This document shows, one piece after another, positions 1 to 8,420 of a DNA stretch of 64,000 nt. This DNA is from JAAFIP01 sp963775085. Lineage in GTDB: Bacteria > Pseudomonadota > Gammaproteobacteria > Burkholderiales > Burkholderiaceae_C. Position 1 is the stretch's first letter; each line of letters starts with the position of its first letter. The translations under genes were made by a program, and so were the position numbers. Where the stretch lies: positions 1 to 64,000 of the forward strand of contig CAVZHO010000003.1 of the NCBI GenBank assembly GCA_963775085.1, written 5' to 3'. The notes below the pieces were generated by a model. That model was given only the letters and a program-made list of their open reading frames with translations, did no database searches and was not told where the DNA came from.

Positions 1-1
1 G

Positions 2-370
2 TGCTTCTTCCGCGAGGGTGAGCAGACCTGCTCCATGTTTGTGCTGGAAGTAGGGCGGGTTGCGGTATTCAAGAGCTGGAAGGGGCGTGATGTGGTACTG
101 CACGACCTGAGCGTGGGGGATTGCTTCGGCGAGATGGCACTGATGGATCTGTTGCCGCGCAGCGCGTCGGTACGCGCAGATGACGACTGCCGTGCGATAG
201 AAATCAACTCCTCCGATCTGCACCATCTGTACCAGCGCGATGCGGAGCAGTTTGCCCTGCTACAGATGAATATCGGGCGTGAGGTGTGCCGGCGACTGCG
301 CACCACCAATGAGTTGCTGTTCCAGGCCCGGATGGGCTTGCCCGTAAAATCAGCGCATGCAACTGGTTAA
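2..370 (+). CDS. Cyclic nucleotide-binding (Crp-type) domain protein, 5' truncated by the window edge
   Basis: The reading frame is open from base 2, so the gene begins before the window; 122 codons are visible. The segment is a cNMP-binding beta barrel. It contains the phosphate-binding-cassette-like stretch FGEMALMDLLPRSASVRA (known form: FGE.AL...PR.A.V.A), followed by the C-terminal helix. No DNA-binding helix-turn-helix follows, so this is a stand-alone or C-terminal cNMP domain rather than a Crp regulator. Its last 14 bases overlap the start of argS in another frame. Whether it binds cAMP cannot be decided from the fragment. Confidence 0.8.
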   Translation, partial: CFFREGEQTCSMFVLEVGRVAVFKSWKGRDVVLHDLSVGDCFGEMALMDLLPRSASVRADDDCRAIEINSSDLHHLYQRDAEQFALLQMNIGREVCRRLRTTNELLFQARMGLPVKSAHATG

Positions 371-2096
371 ACAACAACTGCTGGCAGCGCTGGCAAACTC
401 TCTTGAACACTTGAGCCCCGGCGCGGGCGCACGCGCGGCGTTTGAGTCGCCCAAGGTGGCCGAGCATGGCGATCTGGCCTGTACGGCGGCCATGCAACTG
501 GCCAAGGCGCTCAAGCAAAACCCGCGCGTGGTGGCGGAAAACCTGCGTGAACAGCTCCTGAAAGATGAGCTGTTTGACCACTGGGTAGCAGCCGTGGAGA
601 TTGCCGGGCCTGGCTTTATCAACATCCGTTTGAAGCCCCTGGCCAAGCAGCAGATCGTGCGCGAGGTGCTGGCTGAGAAGCAGTGTTTTGGCTACCAAAA
701 GGACACAGGCCAGAAGATGATGGTCGAGTTTGTCTCGGCCAACCCCACCGGCCCGCTGCATGTGGGCCATGGCCGCCAGGCCGCGCTGGGCGATGCCATC
801 TGCAACCTGTGGGCCACCCAGGGCGTGCAGGTGTACCGCGAGTTTTACTACAACGACGCGGGCGTGCAGATCGAAACCCTGGCCAAGTCCACCCAACTGC
901 GCGCCAGGGGTTTCAAGCCCGGCGATGCCTGCTGGCCGACCGACCCGGACAACCCCGAGAGCAAGGCCTTCTACAACGGCGAATACATTGCCGACATTGC
1001 GGCCGACTTTTTGGCCAAAAAGACCGTGCAGGCCGATGACCGCCACTTTACCGCCAGTGGCGAGGCCGATGATATCGACAGCATTCGCCAGTTTGCCGTG
1101 GCCTATCTGCGCCACGAGCAGGATCTGGACTTGAAGGCTTTTGAGGTCAAGTTTGACAACTACTATTTAGAGTCCAGCCTGTACACCAGCGGCCGGGTAG
1201 ACATTACCGTCAAGCACCTGATCAACGCCGGCAAAACCTATCTGCAGGACGGCGCACTGTGGCTTAAAACCACCGACTACGGCGACGACAAGGACCGCGT
1301 GATGAGAAAGTCAGCCCCTGACGGCGCAGACGGGCGCAAAGGCGAGGGCGGCTACACCTACTTTGTGCCCGATGTGGCCTACCACCTGGCCAAGTGGGAG
1401 CGCGGCTATACCCGCGCCGTCAACATCCAGGGCACCGACCACCACGGCACCATCGCCCGCGTGCGCGCAGGCCTGCAGGCCGCTGGCCAGGGCGTGGCTG
1501 CGGGCTACCCCGACTATGTGCTGCACACCATGGTGCGCGTCATCAAAGACGGCGAAGAGGTCAAAATCTCCAAGCGCACGGGTGGCTACGTCACGCTGCG
1601 CGACCTGATCGAATGGACCAGCAAAGATGCCGTGCGCTTCTTTTTGCTGTCGCGCAAGCCCGATACCGAATACACCTTTGACGTGAATCTGGCGGTCGCC
1701 AAAAACAACGACAACCCGGTCTACTATGTGCAATACGCGCATGCCCGCATCTGTTCGGTGCTGGCGGCGTGGAAAGACAAAGACGGTGGCGATGAAAGTG
1801 CTTTGATCGATACCGACCTCAGCCCCCTGAACACCCCCGCCTCACAGGCCCTCATGCTCACCCTGGCCAAATACCCCGACATGCTGAGCGCCGCCGCGCA
1901 GGGCTTTGCCCCGCACGATGTGACCTTCTACTTGCGCGAGTTGGCCAGCCAGTACCACAGCTACTATGATGCCGAGCGCATTTTGGTGGGCGACGCTGTC
2001 GTGAAAAAAGCACGCTTGGCACTGGTAAGTGCCACGGCCCAGGTGCTGCGCAATGGCTTGGCCGTGTTGGGGGTCTCCGCACCCACTAAGATGTAG
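357..2096 (+). CDS. argS: Arginyl-tRNA synthetase
   Basis: Charges tRNA-Arg with arginine in the cytoplasm. The 579-residue length is normal for the bacterial enzyme. It has the class I HIGH-type motif as HVGHG (residues 135-139, in NPTGPLHVGHGR). A KMSKS-type motif, KISKR, lies near residue 404 and is followed by the usual glycine/threonine-rich segment. A C-terminal DALR-type anticodon-binding domain ends the protein. The ATG overlaps the preceding cNMP-domain gene, which suggests co-transcription, and the SPOR gene begins 3 bases after its stop. Confidence 0.97.
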   Translation: MQLVKQQLLAALANSLEHLSPGAGARAAFESPKVAEHGDLACTAAMQLAKALKQNPRVVAENLREQLLKDELFDHWVAAVEIAGPGFINIRLKPLAKQQIVREVLAEKQCFGYQKDTGQKMMVEFVSANPTGPLHVGHGRQAALGDAICNLWATQGVQVYREFYYNDAGVQIETLAKSTQLRARGFKPGDACWPTDPDNPESKAFYNGEYIADIAADFLAKKTVQADDRHFTASGEADDIDSIRQFAVAYLRHEQDLDLKAFEVKFDNYYLESSLYTSGRVDITVKHLINAGKTYLQDGALWLKTTDYGDDKDRVMRKSAPDGADGRKGEGGYTYFVPDVAYHLAKWERGYTRAVNIQGTDHHGTIARVRAGLQAAGQGVAAGYPDYVLHTMVRVIKDGEEVKISKRTGGYVTLRDLIEWTSKDAVRFFLLSRKPDTEYTFDVNLAVAKNNDNPVYYVQYAHARICSVLAAWKDKDGGDESALIDTDLSPLNTPASQALMLTLAKYPDMLSAAAQGFAPHDVTFYLRELASQYHSYYDAERILVGDAVVKKARLALVSATAQVLRNGLAVLGVSAPTKM

Positions 2097-2099
2097 GGT

Positions 2100-2822
2100 A
2101 TGGACATGAATCAATTGACACTATCAAGCAAACTTCGCGGCGGCACCATGCTGGGCATGATCATTGGCGTACTGGTCGGTCTGGGCGCTGCCCTGGCCGT
2201 GGCCATCTACGTAGCCAAAGTTCCCGTACCCTTTGTCAACAAAAGCCAGCCTAGAGCCGCCGACCAAGATGCGGCCGAGGCGAAGAAGAACAAAGACTGG
2301 GATCCTAACGCGCCCCTGTATGGCAAGAACCAGGGTAAAAATCCAGCAGCGGTGGCACCCGGCGCAGCAGGCACAGGGCCTACCGTCATGGCGGCACCCG
2401 CTCCCAGCAAAACGCCGGGTGATAAAGCGCCAGTGGCGGCACCAACGGTGGCAGCCCCTACCGCGCCAGTGGCTACTACGCCCAAGCCCGCTCCCGTTAT
2501 CAAGCCCGGCAGTGCCGATCCCTTGGGTGATCTGGCCAAAGCCAAAACGGCAGGTGCGGCCGGGTCAACCGCTGCAGGGGCTGACCCGTTTACCTATTCA
2601 GTGCAAGCGGGAGCCTACCGCACGCCGGAAGATGCTGAAACGCAGCGCGCCAAGCTGGGCATGCTGGGTTTCGATGCCAAAATTACCGAGCGCGAGCAGT
2701 CGGGCCACACGGTGTACCGGGTGAGGGTAGGCCCGTTTGACAAGAAAGAAGAGGCCGAAAAGGCCAAGGAGAGGCTCGATGGCAACGGTGTGGATACCGC
2801 CTTGGTACGGGTGCAGCGTTAA
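2100..2822 (+). CDS. SPOR-domain membrane protein (FtsN-like architecture)
   Basis: A 240-residue bitopic inner-membrane protein. It has a short cytoplasmic N-terminus, one membrane helix at about residues 17-39, and a long Ala/Pro-rich periplasmic linker. A C-terminal SPOR domain (about 160-238) includes YSVQAGAYRTPEDAE and YRVRVGPFDKKEEAE. SPOR domains bind denuded peptidoglycan at the septum, so a role in division or wall remodelling is likely. It follows argS by 3 bases and precedes dsbA, a gene order I associate with betaproteobacteria. FtsN identity is an inference from layout only. Confidence 0.85.
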   Translation: MDMNQLTLSSKLRGGTMLGMIIGVLVGLGAALAVAIYVAKVPVPFVNKSQPRAADQDAAEAKKNKDWDPNAPLYGKNQGKNPAAVAPGAAGTGPTVMAAPAPSKTPGDKAPVAAPTVAAPTAPVATTPKPAPVIKPGSADPLGDLAKAKTAGAAGSTAAGADPFTYSVQAGAYRTPEDAETQRAKLGMLGFDAKITEREQSGHTVYRVRVGPFDKKEEAEKAKERLDGNGVDTALVRVQR

Positions 2823-2915
2823 CCTGACCATGTGAGCCAGGGAACCTTAGCGCAAAGCCTCAGGTCAGTAGAGTCATTGTTAATCTGGCCGCGTGTCGGC
2901 TCTGGAGTGTGAAAT

Positions 2916-3569
2916 ATGTTGCGTCGTGATTTTTCTTATGCTTTGGCTGCCACAAGCGCGGCCGCTCTGTGCATGCTGCCCACCGCGCAGGCGCAAACGC
3001 CACGCCCCTTTCAAGACGGTGTAGATTACCTCACCTTGGACAAACGTGCACCCGCAGATGCCGGCGCCGGCAAGATTGAAGTCGTCGAGTTTTTTTGGTA
3101 CAGCTGCCCGCACTGCAACGCGTTTGAGCCCAAGCTGGAAGCCTGGGTGAAAAACCTGCCTAAAGATGTCGTGGTGCGCCGCGTGCCGGTTGGTTTCAGG
3201 GAGGAGTTTATCCCCCAGCAACGCCTGTTTTACACGCTCGAAGCCATGGGCAAGCTGCCCGAGCTGCATGCCAAGGTGTTCTACGCCATCCATGTGGAAA
3301 AACAAGTGCTCAACACCCAGGCCAGCATCGGTGCGTGGATAGAGAAACAGGGCGTGGACAAGACCAAGTTTGATGCGCTGTATAACTCCTTCAGCGTTTC
3401 CACCAAAACGCGCAAGGCTACCCAGTTGCAAGATGAATTCAAGGTAGATGGCGTGCCCGCCTTGGGCATTGCCGGGCGGTTTTATACCTCGGGCTCGGTA
3501 GCGCAAACGATGGAGCGTGCACTGACGGTGACCGACTTTTTGCTTGAGCAGGTACGCAAAGGCCGTTAA
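2916..3569 (+). CDS. dsbA: Periplasmic thiol:disulfide oxidoreductase DsbA
   Basis: Introduces disulfide bonds into exported proteins. The protein has 217 residues. An N-terminal signal peptide ends near residue 26 (ALCMLPTAQAQ). The thioredoxin-fold active site CPHC is at residues 64-67 (WYSCPHCNAF), and the cis-proline loop is GVPAL. Length and motifs match the DsbA/DsbL family, including the helical insertion between active site and cis-Pro. A strong intrinsic terminator follows 21 bases after the stop, so the argS-SPOR-dsbA unit probably ends here. Confidence 0.94.
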   Translation: MLRRDFSYALAATSAAALCMLPTAQAQTPRPFQDGVDYLTLDKRAPADAGAGKIEVVEFFWYSCPHCNAFEPKLEAWVKNLPKDVVVRRVPVGFREEFIPQQRLFYTLEAMGKLPELHAKVFYAIHVEKQVLNTQASIGAWIEKQGVDKTKFDALYNSFSVSTKTRKATQLQDEFKVDGVPALGIAGRFYTSGSVAQTMERALTVTDFLLEQVRKGR

Positions 3570-3590
3570 ACGTCAGCAGACTGCACACAG

Positions 3591-3618
3591 AGGGCGAACC
3601 CGAGGGTTCGCCCTTTTA
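3591..3618 (+). terminator. Rho-independent terminator after dsbA
   Basis: A perfect 11-bp stem (AGGGCGAACCC, GA loop, GGGTTCGCCCT) is followed by TTTTA. It lies 21 bases after the dsbA stop on the plus strand. Confidence 0.9.
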
Positions 3619-3662
3619 CATTGGGTCACGCGCGGGCGGCTCAATGCGCTATCCTCTAGCCT

Positions 3663-4775
3663 ATGACCGAGCCCACCGATCCCGTCTCTGCTACCAAGGT
3701 GGCCGACCCCTCGCTGCTCGACCGCGATGTGGCCGAGCTGGCACGGCGCAACCCTGGCAGGTTTTGGCTGGTGCTGGCCGTGCTGGCTGGGCTGGTGCTG
3801 ATGGGGCTGTCGGCCTGGCGCCAGGGCTGGTTCACGCCCACCACGCATTTGTTTGTGCAGTTGCCCGGAGCGGTGGGTGTGCAGGTAGGCACGCCCGTCA
3901 AGCTCAAGGGCTTCAAAATTGGCGAGATCGACAATATTGACCTGGAGCCCAACCTGAATGTGAAGGTGCGCATGCGTGTGGTGCAAGAGCGTCTCAAATT
4001 GCTCAGCGCCGATGCCAGCGCAAAGTTTGGCCGCGACGGACCGATTGGCGGCAGATTCATTGACATCGTGCCTGGCCCGTTGGAGGGTAAACGGATGGAG
4101 GCAGAAGCTACGCTTCCGATGGACACCGGCAATGAACTCGAAGACGTGATGGGCACCGTGAAGGTGGCGATTGAAAAACTCGCCTCAGCCATCGCCAAGG
4201 TCGAGCCTATTTTGGATGACACCAAAAAACTCACCGGCGAAGCCAGCGAAATGCGCAAAGATATCCGCAGCTCGGTCACCACGGTATTGGGCAATATGGA
4301 GACCATGAGCGGACAGTTCAAACAGATGGGAAACTCCGCTGCCAAAGTGGCGGGCAAGATCGATGGCGACCGCGTCGCTTTGGTGGCCGATATGCAGAAA
4401 ATCCTGGCCCAGGCCAACGCCGCCGCCGACAGTGCGCGCCTGGCACTCAAAACACTGGAGCAGGATATGCCCCAAGTTACGGCCAAAACCAAAGCTGCGC
4501 TGGACAATGCAGGCGATGCCACCCGCAATGCCGTCGATGCCACCAAGAGCGCGGCAGAGGCCACCAGCAACGTCAAGCAAACCACGGCCGATGTGCAACA
4601 AATCGTGCGCAGCTCGCGCCAGGACATTCCCCCTGCCATTCGCGCTGCCCGCACTGCCACGCAAGATGCGGCAGACATCACCGACGGCATCAAACGCTCC
4701 TGGCCGGTCTCGGGCATGGTCAAGCCCGCGCCCGAGGGTAATTTGCCGCTGGACAGTTTTGAGGGGCAAAAATGA
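3663..4775 (+). CDS. MCE (MlaD/PqiB-type) domain protein
   Basis: A 370-residue inner-membrane-anchored protein. It has a cytoplasmic N-terminus, one membrane helix (about residues 32-52), then an MCE domain (about 60-140) with the typical GVQVGTPVKLKGFKIGEI segment. A long helical, alanine-rich region fills the rest and probably forms a periplasmic coiled coil. MCE proteins form ring or needle complexes that carry lipids between membranes. The lipoprotein and MlaE-like permease genes follow with ATG overlap or near-overlap, so the three form one operon. No MlaF-type ATPase lies beside them, which is unusual. Confidence 0.88.
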   Translation: MTEPTDPVSATKVADPSLLDRDVAELARRNPGRFWLVLAVLAGLVLMGLSAWRQGWFTPTTHLFVQLPGAVGVQVGTPVKLKGFKIGEIDNIDLEPNLNVKVRMRVVQERLKLLSADASAKFGRDGPIGGRFIDIVPGPLEGKRMEAEATLPMDTGNELEDVMGTVKVAIEKLASAIAKVEPILDDTKKLTGEASEMRKDIRSSVTTVLGNMETMSGQFKQMGNSAAKVAGKIDGDRVALVADMQKILAQANAAADSARLALKTLEQDMPQVTAKTKAALDNAGDATRNAVDATKSAAEATSNVKQTTADVQQIVRSSRQDIPPAIRAARTATQDAADITDGIKRSWPVSGMVKPAPEGNLPLDSFEGQK

Positions 4776-5683
4776 CCACGGCTTTGCCCATGCTGCGCCC
4801 CATGGCTAAGTGGATAGGGGTACTGTCAGCTATATTTTTAGTAGCTGCTTGCGCAAGTTCTACGGGCGTAAAACAGCAAAATGCACTGATCAACGCGGCT
4901 CAAAATATGGAGCGCCGCGCCGCGCAATCCTTTGCCGCTGGGGATGCCGACAGTGCCGCCAGCACCTACGAATCTGCCGCGTTGGTGTACGAATCCCTGG
5001 CGCTGGCCGAACCCATGGCGCGCGCCCGTTTGTCGGCGGCGCGGGCGGTGGCTGAGGTCGGCAAGCCAGAGCAGGCCATGGCCATCGTGCACGCCGTGCT
5101 GTCGCAAGCCCAAGGCCTCAGCCCCGCTACGCAGATCGTGGCGCATGGCCGCGCCGCTGCCTTGTACTTGGCCCAGGGCCGTGATTTAGCCCAAGGCAGT
5201 GTCCCATCCGCCGCCAGCACGACAGGGGCTGCCAGCGCACCGTACTTGGCCAGCGCCACCACCCATTGGCAAAGCGCCAGCGCCTTGTGTGCCCAGACCT
5301 GCGCAGAGCAGGCGACCTTGGGGGTACTGCGCGCGCGCATCGACCTGGCCCAGGGCAACGCCAGTGCCGCCGTGCAAAGTGCCAGCGCCGCCCTGGCCGT
5401 CGCCCAGACCCAAAAAGCCGCCAACGCAGAGCAGGCCAATGCCCTGCGTGTCCGTGCCCAGGCGCACAGCGTGATGAGCCAACACGCGCAAACCGTGGCT
5501 GATGCTGCAGCCGCCCTGGCTCTCGACCAAGACGCTGGCAGCGCAGCGCGCGTACAGCTTGATTTGCAGCTGTTGGCCAAAGCGCACGCGGCCTTGGGTA
5601 ATGCAGACCAAGCCGCGCGGTATGCGCAGCTGGCCACCCGTGCCCAGGCGGCCAGCCGCGCCTTGCAAGAAGGAGCCCCGTGA
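4772..5683 (+). CDS. Lipoprotein with helical-repeat body, partner of the MCE system
   Basis: The protein has 303 residues from this ATG. An alternative ATG at 4802 would start directly at the signal peptide. The signal has a clear lipobox ending at Cys27 (IFLVAAC). The body is very rich in alanine and glutamine helices and resembles TPR-like repeats. The ATG overlaps the end of the MCE gene and the permease starts 1 base after its stop, so it is probably the outer-membrane or auxiliary lipoprotein of the same transport complex. The signal-peptide DNA resembles the R1 repeat family (see findings). Beyond the location I cannot assign a function. Confidence 0.72.
   Translation: MTTALPMLRPMAKWIGVLSAIFLVAACASSTGVKQQNALINAAQNMERRAAQSFAAGDADSAASTYESAALVYESLALAEPMARARLSAARAVAEVGKPEQAMAIVHAVLSQAQGLSPATQIVAHGRAAALYLAQGRDLAQGSVPSAASTTGAASAPYLASATTHWQSASALCAQTCAEQATLGVLRARIDLAQGNASAAVQSASAALAVAQTQKAANAEQANALRVRAQAHSVMSQHAQTVADAAAALALDQDAGSAARVQLDLQLLAKAHAALGNADQAARYAQLATRAQAASRALQEGAP
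4827..4872 (-). repeat. Possible degenerate R1 repeat forming the lipoprotein signal-peptide DNA
   Basis: The stretch contains CTATATTTTTAGTAGCTGCT and, after a short gap, CTACGGGCG. These are the two ends of the R1 repeats seen elsewhere, such as 28967-29020 and 35740-35792, with the central hairpin shortened. The match is partial, so chance similarity is possible. Confidence 0.35.
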
Positions 5684-5684
5684 C

Positions 5685-6491
5685 ATGGCAGAGCAAGAGC
5701 ACATCAAACTCAGCCTGAACGCGCTGCTCATGAGTCCGGCGCGAACGCGCTGGTTTGCGCTACGCGAGCTGTGGCTGTTTCGCGGTTACTGGCGCTTGCC
5801 GCAAGAGCGCATCGCCATGCGGGCCGAGCGGGACAAAGAACTGTACGAGACGCTGCCCATCGTCGTGGTGCTGGCCCTGGTGGCCGGGGCGCTGATGTTT
5901 GTGGTGCTGCCCTCGTCCCTCAAAGAGCAGTCCAACAGCGTGCTCACCAGCTTGTGGCCCATGTTTGTGGTGCAGGCCGCACCGATGATTTGTGCCCAGT
6001 CCATGGCCATGCAAAACGCACCCACCATTGCACTGCGCCTGGCAGAGGGACATCACCAAGGGGAGTTTTCTGACGACTTGCAGCAGCGCAGCCAGCAGGT
6101 CGCGCGTCTGGCCGTGCCGTGGATCGTCGCACATGCATTGGTCTGCGCGGCGGCCACCTGTTTGCTGGTGCTCTTTACACTCGGTTTTGGTCTGCTCTCG
6201 GGCTTTGTCTTGGCCGTGGGCGACCTGCGCACCACCATGGATGTGGTGTTTGCCAGCGTACCGCCGCTGGTGTGGGTGCGGGCCGGTTTTTCGTCCCTTT
6301 TGCTCGGTGCCGTATGTGTGCTGGCAGCCGTACTGTTTGCCTGGCCCACCGGGGCCACCCAGCACAGTGCCCAGCATTCTCACCGCACCGGCCTGCGCGC
6401 CATGCTGACGGCCTCGGTAGCCTGTGCTGGTACGGGCATGTTCATGAACTGGGTGGCGGGTTTGCTCGGCTGGAACGGGCTGGTGTCATAG
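5685..6491 (+). CDS. MlaE-like ABC permease of the MCE group (divergent)
   Basis: I chose ATG 5685, one base after the lipoprotein stop, giving 268 residues; an upstream in-frame ATG at 5502 would lie inside the lipoprotein gene. The protein has a long hydrophilic N-terminus, then about five membrane segments. LPIVVVLALVAGALMFVVLP and the re-entrant-like stretch VVQAAPMICAQSMAMQNAPT align loosely with MlaE permeases. Family assignment rests on this pattern and on the MCE neighbour. It is more divergent than usual MlaE proteins, and the ATPase must come from elsewhere if the system works. Confidence 0.6.
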   Translation: MAEQEHIKLSLNALLMSPARTRWFALRELWLFRGYWRLPQERIAMRAERDKELYETLPIVVVLALVAGALMFVVLPSSLKEQSNSVLTSLWPMFVVQAAPMICAQSMAMQNAPTIALRLAEGHHQGEFSDDLQQRSQQVARLAVPWIVAHALVCAAATCLLVLFTLGFGLLSGFVLAVGDLRTTMDVVFASVPPLVWVRAGFSSLLLGAVCVLAAVLFAWPTGATQHSAQHSHRTGLRAMLTASVACAGTGMFMNWVAGLLGWNGLVS

Positions 6492-6521
6492 TACCCTGCT
6501 AGACCACAAGTGCCGCGCTGG

Positions 6522-7382
6522 TCAATTCTTTCCGCGCGTACCCAAAACCGCAGCTCCAATAATCATCGCCGTTGCCAAACCAATACTCCAGGTCAGTGGC
6601 CGTCCGGTCACTACGATCAGCAGAGCGGTGGAGGCCAACGGTGTGAGGTAGCTCAAAATGCCGATGTGCCGCGCGTCGCCTTTTTTCAGCGCTGCGTCCC
6701 ATAAGAAAAATGCAGCACCCAAGGGCCCCAGGCCCATCATGGCCATCAGCACCCAGTCTTGTCCGGTGAGCGCTACGGCGGGCTCCATCAAGGCGTGGCA
6801 CAGCAAGGACAGCAGGCCGGAGACCAAACCAAACAAACCAATGGCGGCGGTAGGAAAGCCGCGCCCGGCATCGGCCCAGCGTTTGCCCATGAGTGAATAG
6901 CTGGCCCAGATGAAGGCCGAGCCCAGTGCCGCAATATAGCCCCAGGCAAAGCCAGCAGGGGTCAAGGATTGCAGGCCATTTTTGGCTGCACCGTCACCCA
7001 CCATAGCGATGCAAGCCCCGGTAAATCCGGCGCAAGCAGCTATCACATGCGTGGCGCTTAAGCGCGTACCAGGCAAAAACAGCGGTGCCATGACAACGAT
7101 ACCCAAGGGCCAGAGGTAATTGACCAGATTGGCCTCTACGGGCGGCGCATGGCGCAGGGCGATGAACAGCAGGAAGTGAAATCCAAACAGGCCGTAGATG
7201 CCCAAAGCCAGCGCGCCGAGGGACACCTGCCATTGCCTGAAAAACGGCCAGGCGGGCACGCTGCCGATCAGCAGCGCAATTCCAGTGAGTAAAAACGGTG
7301 GGATGTGCTTGAGCGACAGGCCCAGCACCGCCAGCGAGGACCACAGTGCAATGGCGGCGAGTGCTAACAGGTTGGCGCGCAT
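6522..7382 (-). CDS. EamA/DMT-family exporter, YddG-like
   Basis: Inner-membrane drug/metabolite transporter with ten membrane helices in two EamA repeats, 286 residues. The segment VNYLWPLGIVV matches the aromatic amino acid exporter YddG better than generic EamA proteins. I prefer ATG 7382 (MRANLLALAAIALWSS) because it begins at the first helix. ATG 7424 would add 14 residues and would nearly touch the upstream zinc-ribbon gene. A role in amino acid efflux is inferred. Confidence 0.82.
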   Translation of the reverse strand: MRANLLALAAIALWSSLAVLGLSLKHIPPFLLTGIALLIGSVPAWPFFRQWQVSLGALALGIYGLFGFHFLLFIALRHAPPVEANLVNYLWPLGIVVMAPLFLPGTRLSATHVIAACAGFTGACIAMVGDGAAKNGLQSLTPAGFAWGYIAALGSAFIWASYSLMGKRWADAGRGFPTAAIGLFGLVSGLLSLLCHALMEPAVALTGQDWVLMAMMGLGPLGAAFFLWDAALKKGDARHIGILSYLTPLASTALLIVVTGRPLTWSIGLATAMIIGAAVLGTRGKN

Positions 7383-7425
7383 GGATTGAGTCGGCTGTCG
7401 TAGCAGGATGCCAAGCTGTCGCATG

Positions 7426-8337
7426 TTAGCGCTGCCACAGCAGCCAGAGCAGGAAGGCCAGCAACAGCGTCCATGCCAGCAGGTTGACGGGATCGTATTC
7501 ACCAGGCAAGAGGCTCGGACCGCGCAGGTGTCGCAGCAGGCGGTAGAGGTGGGTAGCGCGTACATCGCCTTGCAGGCGGCGCAGCCGCTGGCCCCAGGGC
7601 CGGGCTTGGCGGGGTAGGCGGCCGTGCAAAATCGGCTCGATATGGTCAAGCAATGGGGTGAGCAGGTGTAGCTGCGGCAGGACGACCGACTGGTCGCAAT
7701 GGTCACAGCGAATATCCTGCGTCGGGTCGAGTGCCTGGCCGCAGCCGATACAGGCCACGCCCAGTTGCTGGGCGGGTGCGTTCAACTCCAGCGCATCGCC
7801 AAAGCGCATCAGCAACGCCTGCGTCAGGCGCGGCATGTCTACCAACACCACGGGGCTGTCACAGTAGCTGCACTCCTGCGCTGTGCTATCGAGCTGCGCA
7901 CCGCAGTTCAGGCAACCCAGGCTGCGCCCTTGTGCGAGCAGTGCCTGGCGGTCATGCGGGTAGATGGGCCGCACCAGGCCGCGCTCGGCCAGCAGCAGGC
8001 TGTAGCCCTGGTAGTGGCCATGGCCGCTGGGGCACTCCTGCGCGGCGCTGCGGCCAAAGCGGGTGAGATTGCGCACGGCTTTGAGTGGCGACTGGCAGCG
8101 CACACAGGCCAGGCGCTGCGCCAGCGGTGCGTTCACCGCCGGGCTGGCGATCATCTGGCGGATCAGTTGTACCCAGCCTAGTCCCGATAGGCGCACGGAC
8201 TCCAATGGGTCGAACCACACCAAGTGGCAGCGCGGGCAGACATCGACTTGCACCTTGGCGGTGTAGTGGCCCTCTAAAACCATGCTCAGCAATGGCTGTT
8301 GGCAACTGGTACAGACACTGGCGGTGAAGCTGGGCAT
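7426..8337 (-). CDS. Zinc-ribbon membrane protein of unknown function
   Basis: A 303-residue protein with at least four CxxC pairs: CTSCQQ, CPRCH, CVRCQ and CLNCG. Further pairs CSYC, CIGC and CDHC indicate several zinc ribbons. A single hydrophobic helix lies at the extreme C-terminus (LLAWTLLLAFLLWLLW), so it is probably tail-anchored in the inner membrane. It sits between the exporter and lipA on the same strand. I do not recognise a named family beyond zinc-ribbon proteins. Confidence 0.72.
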   Translation of the reverse strand: MPSFTASVCTSCQQPLLSMVLEGHYTAKVQVDVCPRCHLVWFDPLESVRLSGLGWVQLIRQMIASPAVNAPLAQRLACVRCQSPLKAVRNLTRFGRSAAQECPSGHGHYQGYSLLLAERGLVRPIYPHDRQALLAQGRSLGCLNCGAQLDSTAQECSYCDSPVVLVDMPRLTQALLMRFGDALELNAPAQQLGVACIGCGQALDPTQDIRCDHCDQSVVLPQLHLLTPLLDHIEPILHGRLPRQARPWGQRLRRLQGDVRATHLYRLLRHLRGPSLLPGEYDPVNLLAWTLLLAFLLWLLWQR

Positions 8338-8420
8338 GGCCAGAGTTTAGTCGTTGGCAAGGGGGCTGCTCAAGGGGTAATGCCTGCGGCTGTTCAAGGC
8401 GTACGCAAACAGCCAGGCGC

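Noticed and set aside
204..1115. Long minus-strand open frame opposite argS
   Set aside because: It is the antisense shadow of argS in GC-rich DNA, with no family motif and no ribosome-binding site.
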